A stretch of DNA of 10,194 nt from CAZEAN01 sp964510225 (GCA_964510225.1 CAZEAN010000173.1:1-10194); one strand, 5' to 3'; shown: positions 1 to 6,922, counted from the first letter of the stretch. Translations and numbers: made by a program. The notes: generated by a model not told the origin, from the letters alone.

Positions 1-135
1 AACTTCTCGCTTGTCCTTGGTTTCGATCGCTTACTCTGGGTTGCTATTGGGTTTTACGTTCTCTCGGCAATCTCGACATGGGTTGGTGCACGATTCCAGA
101 TCAACCAACCAACCGTCGGACATCTCCAGTCCTAA
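1..135 (+). CDS. C-terminal fragment of an unidentified membrane protein
   Basis: Frame 1 is open from the window edge to a TAA at 133-135, giving 44 residues. They contain one clear hydrophobic stretch (LLWVAIGFYVLSAISTWVGA, about residues 11-30) followed by a polar tail ending in GHLQS. This looks like the last transmembrane helix of a multi-pass transporter or similar membrane protein, with a short tail. The family cannot be named from so little sequence. It is 59 bases upstream of the arsenosugar gene pair on the same strand, so it could be part of that operon, but this is inference. An overlapping frame starting at base 11 is also open but reads as Ser/Arg-rich non-protein-like sequence, which is why this frame is preferred. 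Confidence 0.45.
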   Translation, partial: NFSLVLGFDRLLWVAIGFYVLSAISTWVGARFQINQPTVGHLQS

Positions 136-194
136 GACAGGCACACTAACGCCTCGCCCAGATACACTACGGTCAAGGTACCAGAGGGTGGTTC

Positions 195-527
195 ATGCCT
201 TCGTACTATCAGTCTGATGATCTCCCGAAGTTCGCTGAGATCTCGGAGGGAGCCCCAGAACTCTGGGAGCATTTTCAGCGTTGGTATAGCGCTCTCTTTG
301 AGGACGGCGAACTCTCAAGCCGAGAGAAAGCCTTGATCGCACTTGCCGTTGCACATTCGGAGCAGTGCCCATACTGCATCGACGCCTACACGAAGAGTGC
401 ACTCGAGCAAGGCTCGAACCTCGGAGAGATGACTGAGGCAATTCACGTCGCTGGTGCGATCCGGGCAGGGGCCACCCTGATCCACGGCCTACAAATGAAA
501 CAGAAGCATGACAAAATCTCGATCTAA
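195..527 (+). CDS. Arsenosugar biosynthesis-associated peroxidase-like protein (AhpD/CMD family)
   Basis: A 110-residue, single-domain, all-helical protein of the carboxymuconolactone decarboxylase/AhpD superfamily. The AhpD core motif is visible as AVAHSEQCPYCIDAYT, with the CxxC pair at Cys58 and Cys61, preceded by a REKALIALA helix (Glu44) and followed by a helix with EAIHVAGAIRAG and HGLQM. The overall pattern (MPxYY start, ELW..F..WY, CPYCIDAYT, EAIHVAGAIRAGA) is that of the small AhpD-like family that habitually sits next to arsS in arsenosugar clusters. From memory some members of this family are selenoproteins; here both redox positions are ordinary TGC cysteine codons (366-368 and 375-377). 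Its biochemical role is not established; a thiol-redox role in the arsenosugar pathway is inference. The start is supported by a GAGGG Shine-Dalgarno site at 184-188, six bases before ATG. It lies 58 bases before arsS on the same strand, probably in one operon. Confidence 0.88.
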   Translation: MPSYYQSDDLPKFAEISEGAPELWEHFQRWYSALFEDGELSSREKALIALAVAHSEQCPYCIDAYTKSALEQGSNLGEMTEAIHVAGAIRAGATLIHGLQMKQKHDKISI

Positions 528-585
528 AATCTCCTGGCCGTCGACAACAAAATTCGAAGAGATCCCAACAAGTAATTAGAATTCA

Positions 586-1641
586 ATGGCAAAATCACTC
601 CTAGGTCAGCAGCACCCGCTCGCAATTGTCGATGAACAGCTCCAGATCTTACGTCCTAGCGGCACATTTCCACCTTTTAGAAAGACGATTGATCCCGACG
701 GAATTCAGCCCCTGAAAAGTAGCGCTATCTCTGTCCTTCAAATGAATTTGGGGAAGTTATGTAATCAAACTTGTAAGCATTGCCATGTCGATGCGGGCCC
801 CGACCGTACAGAAATCATGACTCGGACGACGATGGAAGAATGTCTCCGCGTCATTCAATCACAGTCGATTCCGAAGGTTGATCTGACCGGGGGCGCACCC
901 GAACTGAATCCTCACTTTCGATGGCTTGTTGAGAAGCTCCGCTCGTTGAAAGTTCATGTGATCGATCGCTGTAATCTTACGATCTTGCAGGTCCGCCGCT
1001 TTCAGGATCTCCCGGAGTTCTTTGCTTCACATCGGATCGAAGTGATCGCGAGCCTCCCCTCGTTTTCATCGCGCAACACTAATTCTCAACGCGGTGACGG
1101 TGTCTTTGAAGATTCGATCACTGCGATCAAACAGCTCAACGGCCTCGGCTATGGCGTTGAGGGCTCGGGCCTAGAACTCCATCTCGTTTACAACCCGACC
1201 GGTGCCTTTCTACCAGCGCGTCAGTCGAGTCTCGAACTCGAATACCGGAAACAACTGAGTCGCCGCTTCGGCCTCACTTTCAATCGTTTATATGTAATCA
1301 CCAATATGCCTATTAACCGGTTTCTTGAATACTTGCTCAGAACCGAACAGTACGAACGTTACATGGAAGAGCTAATCACCCAGCATAATCCAACTGCGGT
1401 AGATTCATTGATGTGTCGGACGACGTTGTCGGTCGGTTGGGATGGTAGACTCTTTGACTGCGACTTTAATCAGCAGCTGGAACTCGGATTGTCGAACGAT
1501 CAACCTAGCAAGATCGGCGAGTTGGTTGATCGAGGAATTGCGGAGAGGGAAATCGTTACTGGCCTCCACTGCTACGGCTGTACCGCAGGTGCAGGGTCAA
1601 GCTGCGGTGGAGAAATCGTCGATTCCTCAGAACACCTTTAA
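586..1641 (+). CDS. arsS: Arsenosugar biosynthesis radical SAM protein ArsS
   Basis: A 351-residue radical SAM enzyme. The SAM-binding 4Fe-4S motif is CNQTCKHC (Cys59, Cys63, Cys66), followed by HVDAGPDR and the glycine-rich strand LTGGAPELNP (residues 100-109). The C-terminal part (the DUF3641-type Cys-rich domain) has MCRTTLSVGWDGRLFDCDFN with Cys277 and Cys292, and the family hallmark CYGCTAGAGSSCGG (Cys329, Cys332, Cys340), which probably binds an auxiliary iron-sulfur cluster. Established for ArsS homologues: dimethylarsinous acid, made by the methyltransferase ArsM, is joined to the 5'-deoxyadenosyl group of SAM to give 5'-deoxy-5'-dimethylarsinoyl-adenosine, the precursor of arsenosugars. 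The protein is soluble and cytoplasmic. The ATG at 586 is the first possible start because an in-frame TAG lies at 577-579; there is no clear Shine-Dalgarno site. It ends 39 bases from the convergent phosphatase-fusion gene. No arsM is in the window, so the substrate supply must come from elsewhere. Confidence 0.9.
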   Translation: MAKSLLGQQHPLAIVDEQLQILRPSGTFPPFRKTIDPDGIQPLKSSAISVLQMNLGKLCNQTCKHCHVDAGPDRTEIMTRTTMEECLRVIQSQSIPKVDLTGGAPELNPHFRWLVEKLRSLKVHVIDRCNLTILQVRRFQDLPEFFASHRIEVIASLPSFSSRNTNSQRGDGVFEDSITAIKQLNGLGYGVEGSGLELHLVYNPTGAFLPARQSSLELEYRKQLSRRFGLTFNRLYVITNMPINRFLEYLLRTEQYERYMEELITQHNPTAVDSLMCRTTLSVGWDGRLFDCDFNQQLELGLSNDQPSKIGELVDRGIAEREIVTGLHCYGCTAGAGSSCGGEIVDSSEHL

Positions 1642-1680
1642 GACCGCGTTGAGTAGACTGTTCGGGTCGGTAAGCATAAA

Positions 1681-2811
1681 TCAGACTTCTAGTTCGTTTA
1701 GTAGCGAGTCGAGATGAAGGTCGATCGTCTCAGCGGTCGATTGGTAGCGATCGAGATCTTGTCCAACAGGGTCGGCGAGATCGTAACCCTCGGGGTCGAG
1801 CAAGCGGGTCCGATCTGAAGCCTCTGGTATGGCGGCCGTGAGAGTGTCGAAATGTTCGCGAGTCATGACCACGATGAGGTCGGCTTGCTGAACCATCGCC
1901 GCAGTAAGCCGTCGACTCTCGTGATGATGAAGATCAGCGCCGAAGCGATGGACGATCTCGACAGCGTTTGCGGCAGCGGGGTGACCATTGAATGCCCAGA
2001 TGCCGGCCGAGCCGACCGACCAGCCACGGGCACCGAGTTCCTCTTGCGGACAGTCGAGCCGATTTGCTAATCGGGAGCGAAAAATTGCCTCTGCCATCGG
2101 ACTCCGGCACGTGTTTCCAGTGCAAACGAAGAGGACTGATCGTTGGCAGATTGCTCGATAGGCTTCTTCTCCCTGAGCACTCTCGCGTTTTAGAGTGCAC
2201 GATTCTCCTTGGACCTCGATGATGGCGGGGCCTCCGGAGACTAATGATCGGCCGTCATCAATCAGCAAGTCGGTGGCCTGGAACCAACCAGGATTCAGTT
2301 CCTCAGCGGTTTCTAAGGGATCCGACTGAGGGCCAAAGAGCTCTACTAAGATCAGAGGACCGACGAGAAGCTTATCGACCTCGATGATGAATGAATGTGC
2401 TGGTGATCGAACGGTAATCGCCCCGTTCTCGATCAATGCAGACGTCACTTCTTCAGAGAGCTGTTGTTGTCTGAGTGCCCCATCATTGGCTCCGACCACT
2501 CGAAATGCGACTGGCCCTGGCCAACATTTTGCGAGACCACGTTGCAGCAGTGCCGATCTTTGCGGGACGAATTCTTCGAGCTCAGCGGAACCTCTCGTCA
2601 TGATCCAGCGGTTTCCTGGCTCGCTGATTTGGACGAGCCGGTGGACCGCTTCAGGCTGCAACCCAGAGGCTGCACAGGCGTAACCAACATCGGTGGGTAC
2701 CCCGACGAGACCACCTCGGGTCAAGATTTCGACTGCCCGATGGACGACATCTCGAAGATCGTCTGCGCTCGGGAGTTCAATCCGGATTGGTCCGGCATTA
2801 TCGGGGTTCAT
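1681..2811 (-). CDS. Fusion of degenerate YrdC/Sua5-like domain and YwlE-type low-molecular-weight phosphatase
   Basis: A 376-residue two-domain protein. Residues about 20-205 resemble the YrdC/Sua5 fold: GGLVGVPTDVGYACAASG in place of the usual PT(D/E)TxYGL motif, CWPGPVAFRVV (96-106) for the WPGPLT strand, and ITVRSPAHSF (132-141) for the VR.P strand. The KxR motif and the STSAN motif that bind threonylcarbamoyl-AMP substrates are not recognisable, so this domain has probably lost threonylcarbamoyl-adenylate synthase activity. Residues about 225-376 are a low-molecular-weight phosphatase: VLFVCTGNTCRSPMAE (nucleophile Cys230, Arg236), GSAGIWAFNG, and the general acid in DLADPVG (Asp347). 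Thr234 matches the Thr that gives Bacillus YwlE its preference for phosphoarginine over phosphotyrosine, so a protein-arginine phosphatase is the best guess; arsenate reductase or tyrosine phosphatase are alternatives. It follows the DUF493 gene by 93 bases on the same strand and converges with arsS. No good Shine-Dalgarno site; ATG chosen as the first plausible in-frame start. Confidence 0.85.
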   Translation of the reverse strand: MNPDNAGPIRIELPSADDLRDVVHRAVEILTRGGLVGVPTDVGYACAASGLQPEAVHRLVQISEPGNRWIMTRGSAELEEFVPQRSALLQRGLAKCWPGPVAFRVVGANDGALRQQQLSEEVTSALIENGAITVRSPAHSFIIEVDKLLVGPLILVELFGPQSDPLETAEELNPGWFQATDLLIDDGRSLVSGGPAIIEVQGESCTLKRESAQGEEAYRAICQRSVLFVCTGNTCRSPMAEAIFRSRLANRLDCPQEELGARGWSVGSAGIWAFNGHPAAANAVEIVHRFGADLHHHESRRLTAAMVQQADLIVVMTREHFDTLTAAIPEASDRTRLLDPEGYDLADPVGQDLDRYQSTAETIDLHLDSLLNELEV

Positions 2812-2904
2812 AGAAATTGCCGTTTCGTATTCCGAAGATCGGACGGTTGGGAGGTTGCAAAGTTTCTTCGACGAGACAATCGGACTCGATCAAGTCAATC
2901 CATC

Positions 2905-3198
2905 TCAGAGTAAGAGCTGTAATCCGTCAACATCATGGATCCGGGCGTAGATTGCACGGACTTGCTCAGCATTCTGGACGGTGATCTCCATCGTGACCGA
3001 AACATGACGACCGCCTCGGGTGTAGCGTAACGAGTGCGTCAGCTCACTCGGCGTCGCCAGCTCGTCCGCTACAGCCTCGACGACTCTCGTTTCAAAATCA
3101 CCAGCCGTACTTCCGATTGCCCGGATCTGATAGACGCCGGGAAAGGGATGGACTGATTCAAGAAGCTCGATTGAGGGAATATTGTTTGTCGACATCAT
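2905..3198 (-). CDS. DUF493 (YbeD/UPF0250-like) family protein
   Basis: A 97-residue protein with the YbeD-like ferredoxin-fold pattern: a first strand HPFPGVYQIRAIGS (residues 17-30), a helix with DFETRVVEAVADEL, a strand with RGGRHVSVTMEITVQNAEQV, and a C-terminal helix IYARIHDVDGLQLLL. The KYH/RHVSVT..I.V.. strand followed by a helix is the signature of DUF493. Length is typical (about 85-100 residues). The function of the family is not established; an allosteric or regulatory role, as proposed for YbeD near lipoate genes in enterobacteria, cannot be argued here because no lipoate genes are near. Two successive ATG codons (3196-3198 and 3193-3195) could start the protein. A sigma-70-like promoter is seen just upstream, and the phosphatase-fusion gene follows 93 bases downstream, so the two may be co-transcribed. 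Confidence 0.8.
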   Translation of the reverse strand: MMSTNNIPSIELLESVHPFPGVYQIRAIGSTAGDFETRVVEAVADELATPSELTHSLRYTRGGRHVSVTMEITVQNAEQVRAIYARIHDVDGLQLLL

Positions 3199-3240
3199 TC
3201 AATACCGATGGGCCGAACAAATCCTGGCCTGAATTGAACT

Positions 3241-3268
3241 ATTCTACGAACCATCAAGTTCATGGCAA
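3241..3268 (-). promoter_or_regulatory. Candidate sigma-70-type promoter for the DUF493/phosphatase-fusion unit
   Basis: On the minus strand TTGCCA (3263-3268) is followed after 16 bases by TAGAAT (3241-3246). Each box differs from the TTGACA/TATAAT consensus at one base. Transcription would start near 3233, leaving a leader of about 35 bases before the ATG at 3198. Seen by eye; not tested by scoring. Confidence 0.45.
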
Positions 3269-3353
3269 ACCCGTCTGAGACACCTGACACTAAGTAGCTT
3301 TAGGTAACTTGCACACAAACCTTTGTTTGAGGCCGTAATCGTTTGGACAGAGT

Positions 3354-3385
3354 ACGTTTAGCGAGCCGATCGGCTCGCTAAACGT
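3354..3385. terminator. Perfect 32-bp palindrome downstream of katG, probable hairpin
   Basis: The half-site ACGTTTAGCGAGCCGA is followed immediately by its exact reverse complement, 32 bp in all with no spacer. It begins 18 bases after the katG stop codon (3404-3406, minus strand). As RNA it would fold into a long, strong stem with only a few loop bases. There is no U-run on either side, so it is not a canonical intrinsic terminator; it may act as a transcript end, a 3' stability element, or a protein-binding site. It also lies upstream of the DUF493 promoter, so it insulates the two minus-strand units. Confidence 0.55.
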
Positions 3386-3403
3386 GTTGGGGATCCCGAG
3401 AAC

Positions 3404-5743
3404 TTAACGATTACCAAACGCGACAGAATTCGATCTAGTACGCTGAGCCGGCTCAAGATCAAAGCGATCGAGATTCATCACTTTGTTCCATGCAGCGACA
3501 AAGTCAGCGACGAATTTTTCCTGGGCATCCTCGGTAGCATAAACTTCCGCAATCGCGCGGAGTCTTGAGTTCGAACCGAAGATCAGGTCGACCCGAGAGG
3601 CAGTCCATTTCACCTCTCCCGACTGGCGATCCCGCCCTTCAAAATAATGCTCGCAGACCGGAGACTCACGCCACTCTGTGGACATGTCCAAGAGGTTCAC
3701 AAAGAAGTCGTTGGTGAGGGTCTCTGAACGTTCGGTGAACACTCCGAGTTCAGCGAGTGGACCACTTCCCGAGTTGGTGTCCAGCACGCGCATCCCGCCG
3801 ATCAGAACAGTCATTTCCGGAGCCGTCAGTGTGAGCAATTGGGCTCGATCAACCAGCAACTCTTCTTCGCGGCGATCGAGTTCACGTCCAAAGAAGTTCC
3901 GAAAAGCGTCGGCTTTCGGCTCGAGTACGGCAAATGATTCGACGTCGGTCATTTCCTCTGTGGCATCGGTGCGTCCTGGCGTGAACGGCACATCAACGTC
4001 AACGCCGGCCTTCTCAGCGGCTGCTTCAACGGCTACCGAACCGCCGAGAACGATGAGGTCCGCAAGTGAAACCTTCTTCCCTCCTGATTGCGAATCATTG
4101 AACTCGCGCTGGATCACCTCAAGCTTTTCCAAGACCTTGGCGAGTTCCGCAGGCTGATTGACTTCCCAGTCTTTCTGCGGGGCAAGGCGGATCCGAGCAC
4201 CATTGGCACCTCCGCGATTGTCAGAGCCACGGAAAGTAGAGGCTGATGCCCAGGCAGTCGAGACCAGCTCGGAGATTGAAAGACCAGAGTCAAGAATCTT
4301 CGCACTCAGGGCGTCGACGTCTTGTTCGTCGATGAGCGGGTGATCGACCGGAGGAAGCGGGTCTTGCCAGACTTGTGCCTCAGGAACCCAAGGCCCGAGC
4401 AGTCGAGTGGCGGGGCCCATGTCACGGTGGATCAGCTTGTACCAAGCGTTTGCGAATGCCTTCTCGAACTCAGGGGGATTTTCGTGGAATCGCTTTGAGA
4501 TCGGACCATAGATAGGATCCATCTTCAATGCGAGGTCTGTAGTGAACATCATCGGGGCATGAGACTTCGACGGATCGTGAGCGTCGGGGACGGTTCCTTG
4601 AGCCGATTCATCCTCCGGCGTCCACTGCCAGGCGCCACCAGGACCCTTGATCAACTTCCAGTCGTATCCAAAGAGATTGTCGAAGTATTCATTTGACCAG
4701 AGTGTCGGCGTCGAACTCCAGGCTCCTTCAAGACCGCTGGTGATAGTGTCGCCCGCCTTTCCTTTGCCGAAGGTGTTCTTCCAGCCAAGTCCTTGCAGCT
4801 CGATCCCAGCAGCCTCAGGTTCACGACCAACATTGCCATCGGGATTCGCGGCACCATGGGCTTTGCCGAAGGTGTGTCCACCGGCAATCAACGCGACCGT
4901 CTCTTCGTCATTCATCCCCATGTTGCCGAAAGTAATCCGGATCGCTTTCGCAGAAGCGAGCGGATCTGGCTTGCCTTTCGGGCCTTGCGGGTTGACGTAG
5001 ATCAAGCCCATCTGAGTCGCCGCCAGTGGCTCTTCGAGACCATCTTCCGTCGAGTATCGCTCCCCACCGAGCATCGTTGTCTCAGGTCCCCAAAAGATAT
5101 CCTTTTCGGGTTCCCAGACATCGACTCGCCCAAATCCAAAGCCGATCGTATCTACTCCCATCGATTCAATGGCGTAGTCACCCGCGAGGACAAACAAGTC
5201 TGCCCACGAGATTTTTTGACCGTACTTCTGCTTAATCGGCCAGAGCAACCGTCGGGCCTTGTCGAGATTGGTATTGTCGGGCCAACTGTTTAGGGGTGCG
5301 AATCGCTGGGAGCCTGTTGCGGAGCCCCCCCGGCCGTCAGAGGTCCGATACGTCCCAGCGCTGTGCCAGGCGAGCCGGATGAAGAGCGGCCCGTAGTGAC
5401 CGTAGTCGGCCGGCCACCACTCTTGCGAGGTCGTCATCACCTTTTCGAGATCCTTCTTCAAGGCATCAACATCAAGTTGCTCAAACTCCTCTGCATAATT
5501 GAATTCAGCACCCAACGGATTGATCATGGGTGCGTTCTGGTGGAGGATCTCCAGATTCAACCGTTCTGGCCACCAGTCCTCACTGGACCAGGCTCCTGCT
5601 GTTGTCTTCCGGTATGAGTTGCCCCCCATCACCGGGCACTCACCATTCGTGGCGGACGGATGATCTTGCGCTGTTGCCGACGAGGCGAGCGCGAGCACTG
5701 CGATGCTCGCCAGCAGACGAATCGGGTATGTTGTCGTGGTCAT
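3404..5743 (-). CDS. katG: Catalase-peroxidase KatG with an N-terminal export signal
   Basis: A 779-residue bifunctional haem catalase-peroxidase that removes hydrogen peroxide. The N-terminal haem domain has the distal triad in FIRLAWHSAGTYR (Arg123, Trp126, His127), Tyr249 in IYVNPQGP and Met275 in FGNMGMND, which with Trp126 form the Met-Tyr-Trp adduct needed for catalase activity, and the proximal haem ligand His290 in GGHTFGKAHG. The spacing matches Mycobacterium KatG (26 residues Tyr to Met, 15 Met to His). The C-terminal half is the usual haem-free duplicate domain. Residues 1-25 form a Sec-type signal peptide (Arg9, hydrophobic core LLASIAVLALA, cleavage after ATA25), so the enzyme is probably periplasmic, like KatP; most KatG proteins are cytoplasmic. 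The start at 5743 is chosen over an in-frame ATG at 5806 because AGGAG (5749-5753, minus strand) lies five bases upstream and the signal peptide begins there. It is divergent from oxyR and probably activated by it. Confidence 0.96.
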   Translation of the reverse strand: MTTTTYPIRLLASIAVLALASSATAQDHPSATNGECPVMGGNSYRKTTAGAWSSEDWWPERLNLEILHQNAPMINPLGAEFNYAEEFEQLDVDALKKDLEKVMTTSQEWWPADYGHYGPLFIRLAWHSAGTYRTSDGRGGSATGSQRFAPLNSWPDNTNLDKARRLLWPIKQKYGQKISWADLFVLAGDYAIESMGVDTIGFGFGRVDVWEPEKDIFWGPETTMLGGERYSTEDGLEEPLAATQMGLIYVNPQGPKGKPDPLASAKAIRITFGNMGMNDEETVALIAGGHTFGKAHGAANPDGNVGREPEAAGIELQGLGWKNTFGKGKAGDTITSGLEGAWSSTPTLWSNEYFDNLFGYDWKLIKGPGGAWQWTPEDESAQGTVPDAHDPSKSHAPMMFTTDLALKMDPIYGPISKRFHENPPEFEKAFANAWYKLIHRDMGPATRLLGPWVPEAQVWQDPLPPVDHPLIDEQDVDALSAKILDSGLSISELVSTAWASASTFRGSDNRGGANGARIRLAPQKDWEVNQPAELAKVLEKLEVIQREFNDSQSGGKKVSLADLIVLGGSVAVEAAAEKAGVDVDVPFTPGRTDATEEMTDVESFAVLEPKADAFRNFFGRELDRREEELLVDRAQLLTLTAPEMTVLIGGMRVLDTNSGSGPLAELGVFTERSETLTNDFFVNLLDMSTEWRESPVCEHYFEGRDRQSGEVKWTASRVDLIFGSNSRLRAIAEVYATEDAQEKFVADFVAAWNKVMNLDRFDLEPAQRTRSNSVAFGNR

Positions 5744-5944
5744 GACGTCTCCTGGGATTGGAGTTGAGTGGCGACCCCTGATTTGAAGTGTTGTAAGTTG
5801 TCGCATCTTCCAGCATTGACAATTCCAAGCAATTCATCCAATGCATTCTGTGTCTGCTAGCAATGCATGGAATGCATTGGGGACCCGAGTGCATGTGCGA
5901 TTGCAGTACACCGAGGAGTCTGGAAGAACCTTGAGGACGTGCGA
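5744..5944. promoter_or_regulatory. Divergent katG-oxyR promoter region with candidate OxyR operator
   Basis: This 201-bp spacer must carry both promoters. It contains an inverted repeat CCAATGCATTC (5838-5848) / GAATGCATTGG (5870-5880), perfect over 11 bp with 21 bases between the arms. A third copy of the core, AATGCATG, sits at 5862-5869. The core centres are about 22 and 9 bases apart, i.e. close to two helical turns and one turn, as expected for a LysR-type tetramer. The match to the enterobacterial OxyR consensus (ATAG-type elements) is poor, so the assignment rests on position and symmetry. A TTGACA at 5816-5821 reads toward oxyR, but no good -10 box follows at 17 bases. Confidence 0.5.
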
Positions 5945-6820
5945 ATGGAACTCGATCAATTACGTTATTTCCTCCGAGTTGCTGACCGAGCGAGTTTCAC
6001 GCATGCCGCTGCAGATCTAGCGATTTCGCAGTCTGCGTTGAGTCGATCGATCCAGAAACTGGAGGAGGAACTCGGTCAGCCAGTCTTCGAGCGCAAAACG
6101 CGATCGGTTTCCCTGACCGAGGCCGGATTATTGCTGCAATCGAGGGCTCAACAGGTGTTGACCATCCTCGAGGACACGAAGGCGGAGATCACGGATGATG
6201 GAGAAAGCGGCCGGGTCCGGGTCGGAGCGATCCCGACCATTGCGCCGTATTTCCTTCCCAAGACACTCCAGCAATTCTCGGACGAATTTCCGAAGGCGAC
6301 TCTTATTGTCCAGGAACAGACCACCGACGAATTGCTCAAGAGCTGTACTCAGGGAGAAGTCGATCTGGCGATCCTCGCGCTGCCGATTCCTGCGAAGTAC
6401 CTTGAGATCGAAGAGTTGTTCGAGGAGGAGTTGCTCTTGGTTCTTCCACCGAATCATCCGCTCGTCGCGCAAGGGGAGATCCGACTCTCCGATATCGAGC
6501 CGTACCCGTTCGTTTTGCTTAACGAAGCCCACTGCCTCTCTGACAACATCGTCACCTTCTGCCGGAGGTCATTCCATCCGGTCGCGATCGAGCGGACGAG
6601 CCAATTAGCGACGGTTCAGGAGTTGGTCGCCTTATCCCACGGGGTCTCATTAATTCCAGCGATGGCCCAACGACTTGATCAAAGTGACCGTCGTGTTTAT
6701 CGATCGTTGGCCGACCCAAGACCGACCCGCAAAGTGGCCGTCGTCTGGAACCCGTATCGCTTTCAAAGCCGACTCTTAAACGCCTTCCGTGAACGCCTTC
6801 GAATGCCATCCTCAACTTAA
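5945..6820 (+). CDS. oxyR: LysR-family hydrogen peroxide-responsive regulator OxyR
   Basis: A 291-residue LysR-type regulator. Residues 1-60 are the winged helix-turn-helix (MELDQLRYFL..., HAAADLAISQSALSRSIQKLE, EELGQPVFER, SVSLTEAG). The effector domain follows E. coli OxyR closely: VGAIPTIAPYFLP (OxyR IPTVGPYLLP, Thr98), GEVDLAILAL, and the redox loop LLNEAHCLSDNIVTFC, in which Cys197 and Cys206 match Cys199 and Cys208 of E. coli, with the same spacing of nine. The pair forms a disulfide on peroxide exposure and switches the tetramer to an activator. One change: the Arg after HCL in E. coli (HCLRD) is Ser here (HCLSD). It is divergent from katG, the classical OxyR target. The start at 5945 is chosen because GAGG (5933-5936) lies eight bases upstream and LysR homology begins at once; an in-frame ATG at 5867 lies inside the operator and adds a non-homologous 26 residues. 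Confidence 0.92.
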   Translation: MELDQLRYFLRVADRASFTHAAADLAISQSALSRSIQKLEEELGQPVFERKTRSVSLTEAGLLLQSRAQQVLTILEDTKAEITDDGESGRVRVGAIPTIAPYFLPKTLQQFSDEFPKATLIVQEQTTDELLKSCTQGEVDLAILALPIPAKYLEIEELFEEELLLVLPPNHPLVAQGEIRLSDIEPYPFVLLNEAHCLSDNIVTFCRRSFHPVAIERTSQLATVQELVALSHGVSLIPAMAQRLDQSDRRVYRSLADPRPTRKVAVVWNPYRFQSRLLNAFRERLRMPSST

Positions 6821-6922
6821 AACAATTCATGTATCCCAACAGTTGAAACTTGAAGAACCAAGTGAATCTCAGATTATTTTTGTCAAAGAGAAATCTAGAA
6901 ATCTAAGTGATCTAGCTTTCGG
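6821..6922. other. Gene-free spacer after oxyR
   Basis: AT-rich sequence between the oxyR stop and the terminator of the minus-strand surface protein gene. Both flanking genes point into it. I see no gene, promoter or strong hairpin of its own; oxyR transcripts may end at the hairpin that follows. Confidence 0.5.

Noticed and set aside
11..217. Open frame of 68 codons at the left edge, plus strand
   Set aside because: The translation is Ser/Arg-rich with no family resemblance, overlaps the start of the AhpD-like gene, and competes with the better membrane-protein tail in frame 1.
2464..2913. 149-codon plus-strand frame opposite the phosphatase-fusion gene
   Set aside because: Antisense to a well-recognised coding sequence; composition reflects the codon bias of the opposite strand and no domain is seen.
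3678..5293. Several plus-strand frames of 60-166 codons opposite katG
   Set aside because: All are antisense to the highly conserved katG and are Ser/Arg-rich without recognisable motifs.
5744..5806. Longer KatG start at 5806 adding 21 residues
   Set aside because: It would bury the signal peptide behind a polar extension, and the internal ATG at 5743 has a strong AGGAG site.
5867..5944. Longer OxyR start at 5867 adding 26 residues
   Set aside because: The ATG is inside the inverted repeat, the added residues have no LysR homology, and the ATG at 5945 has a Shine-Dalgarno site.
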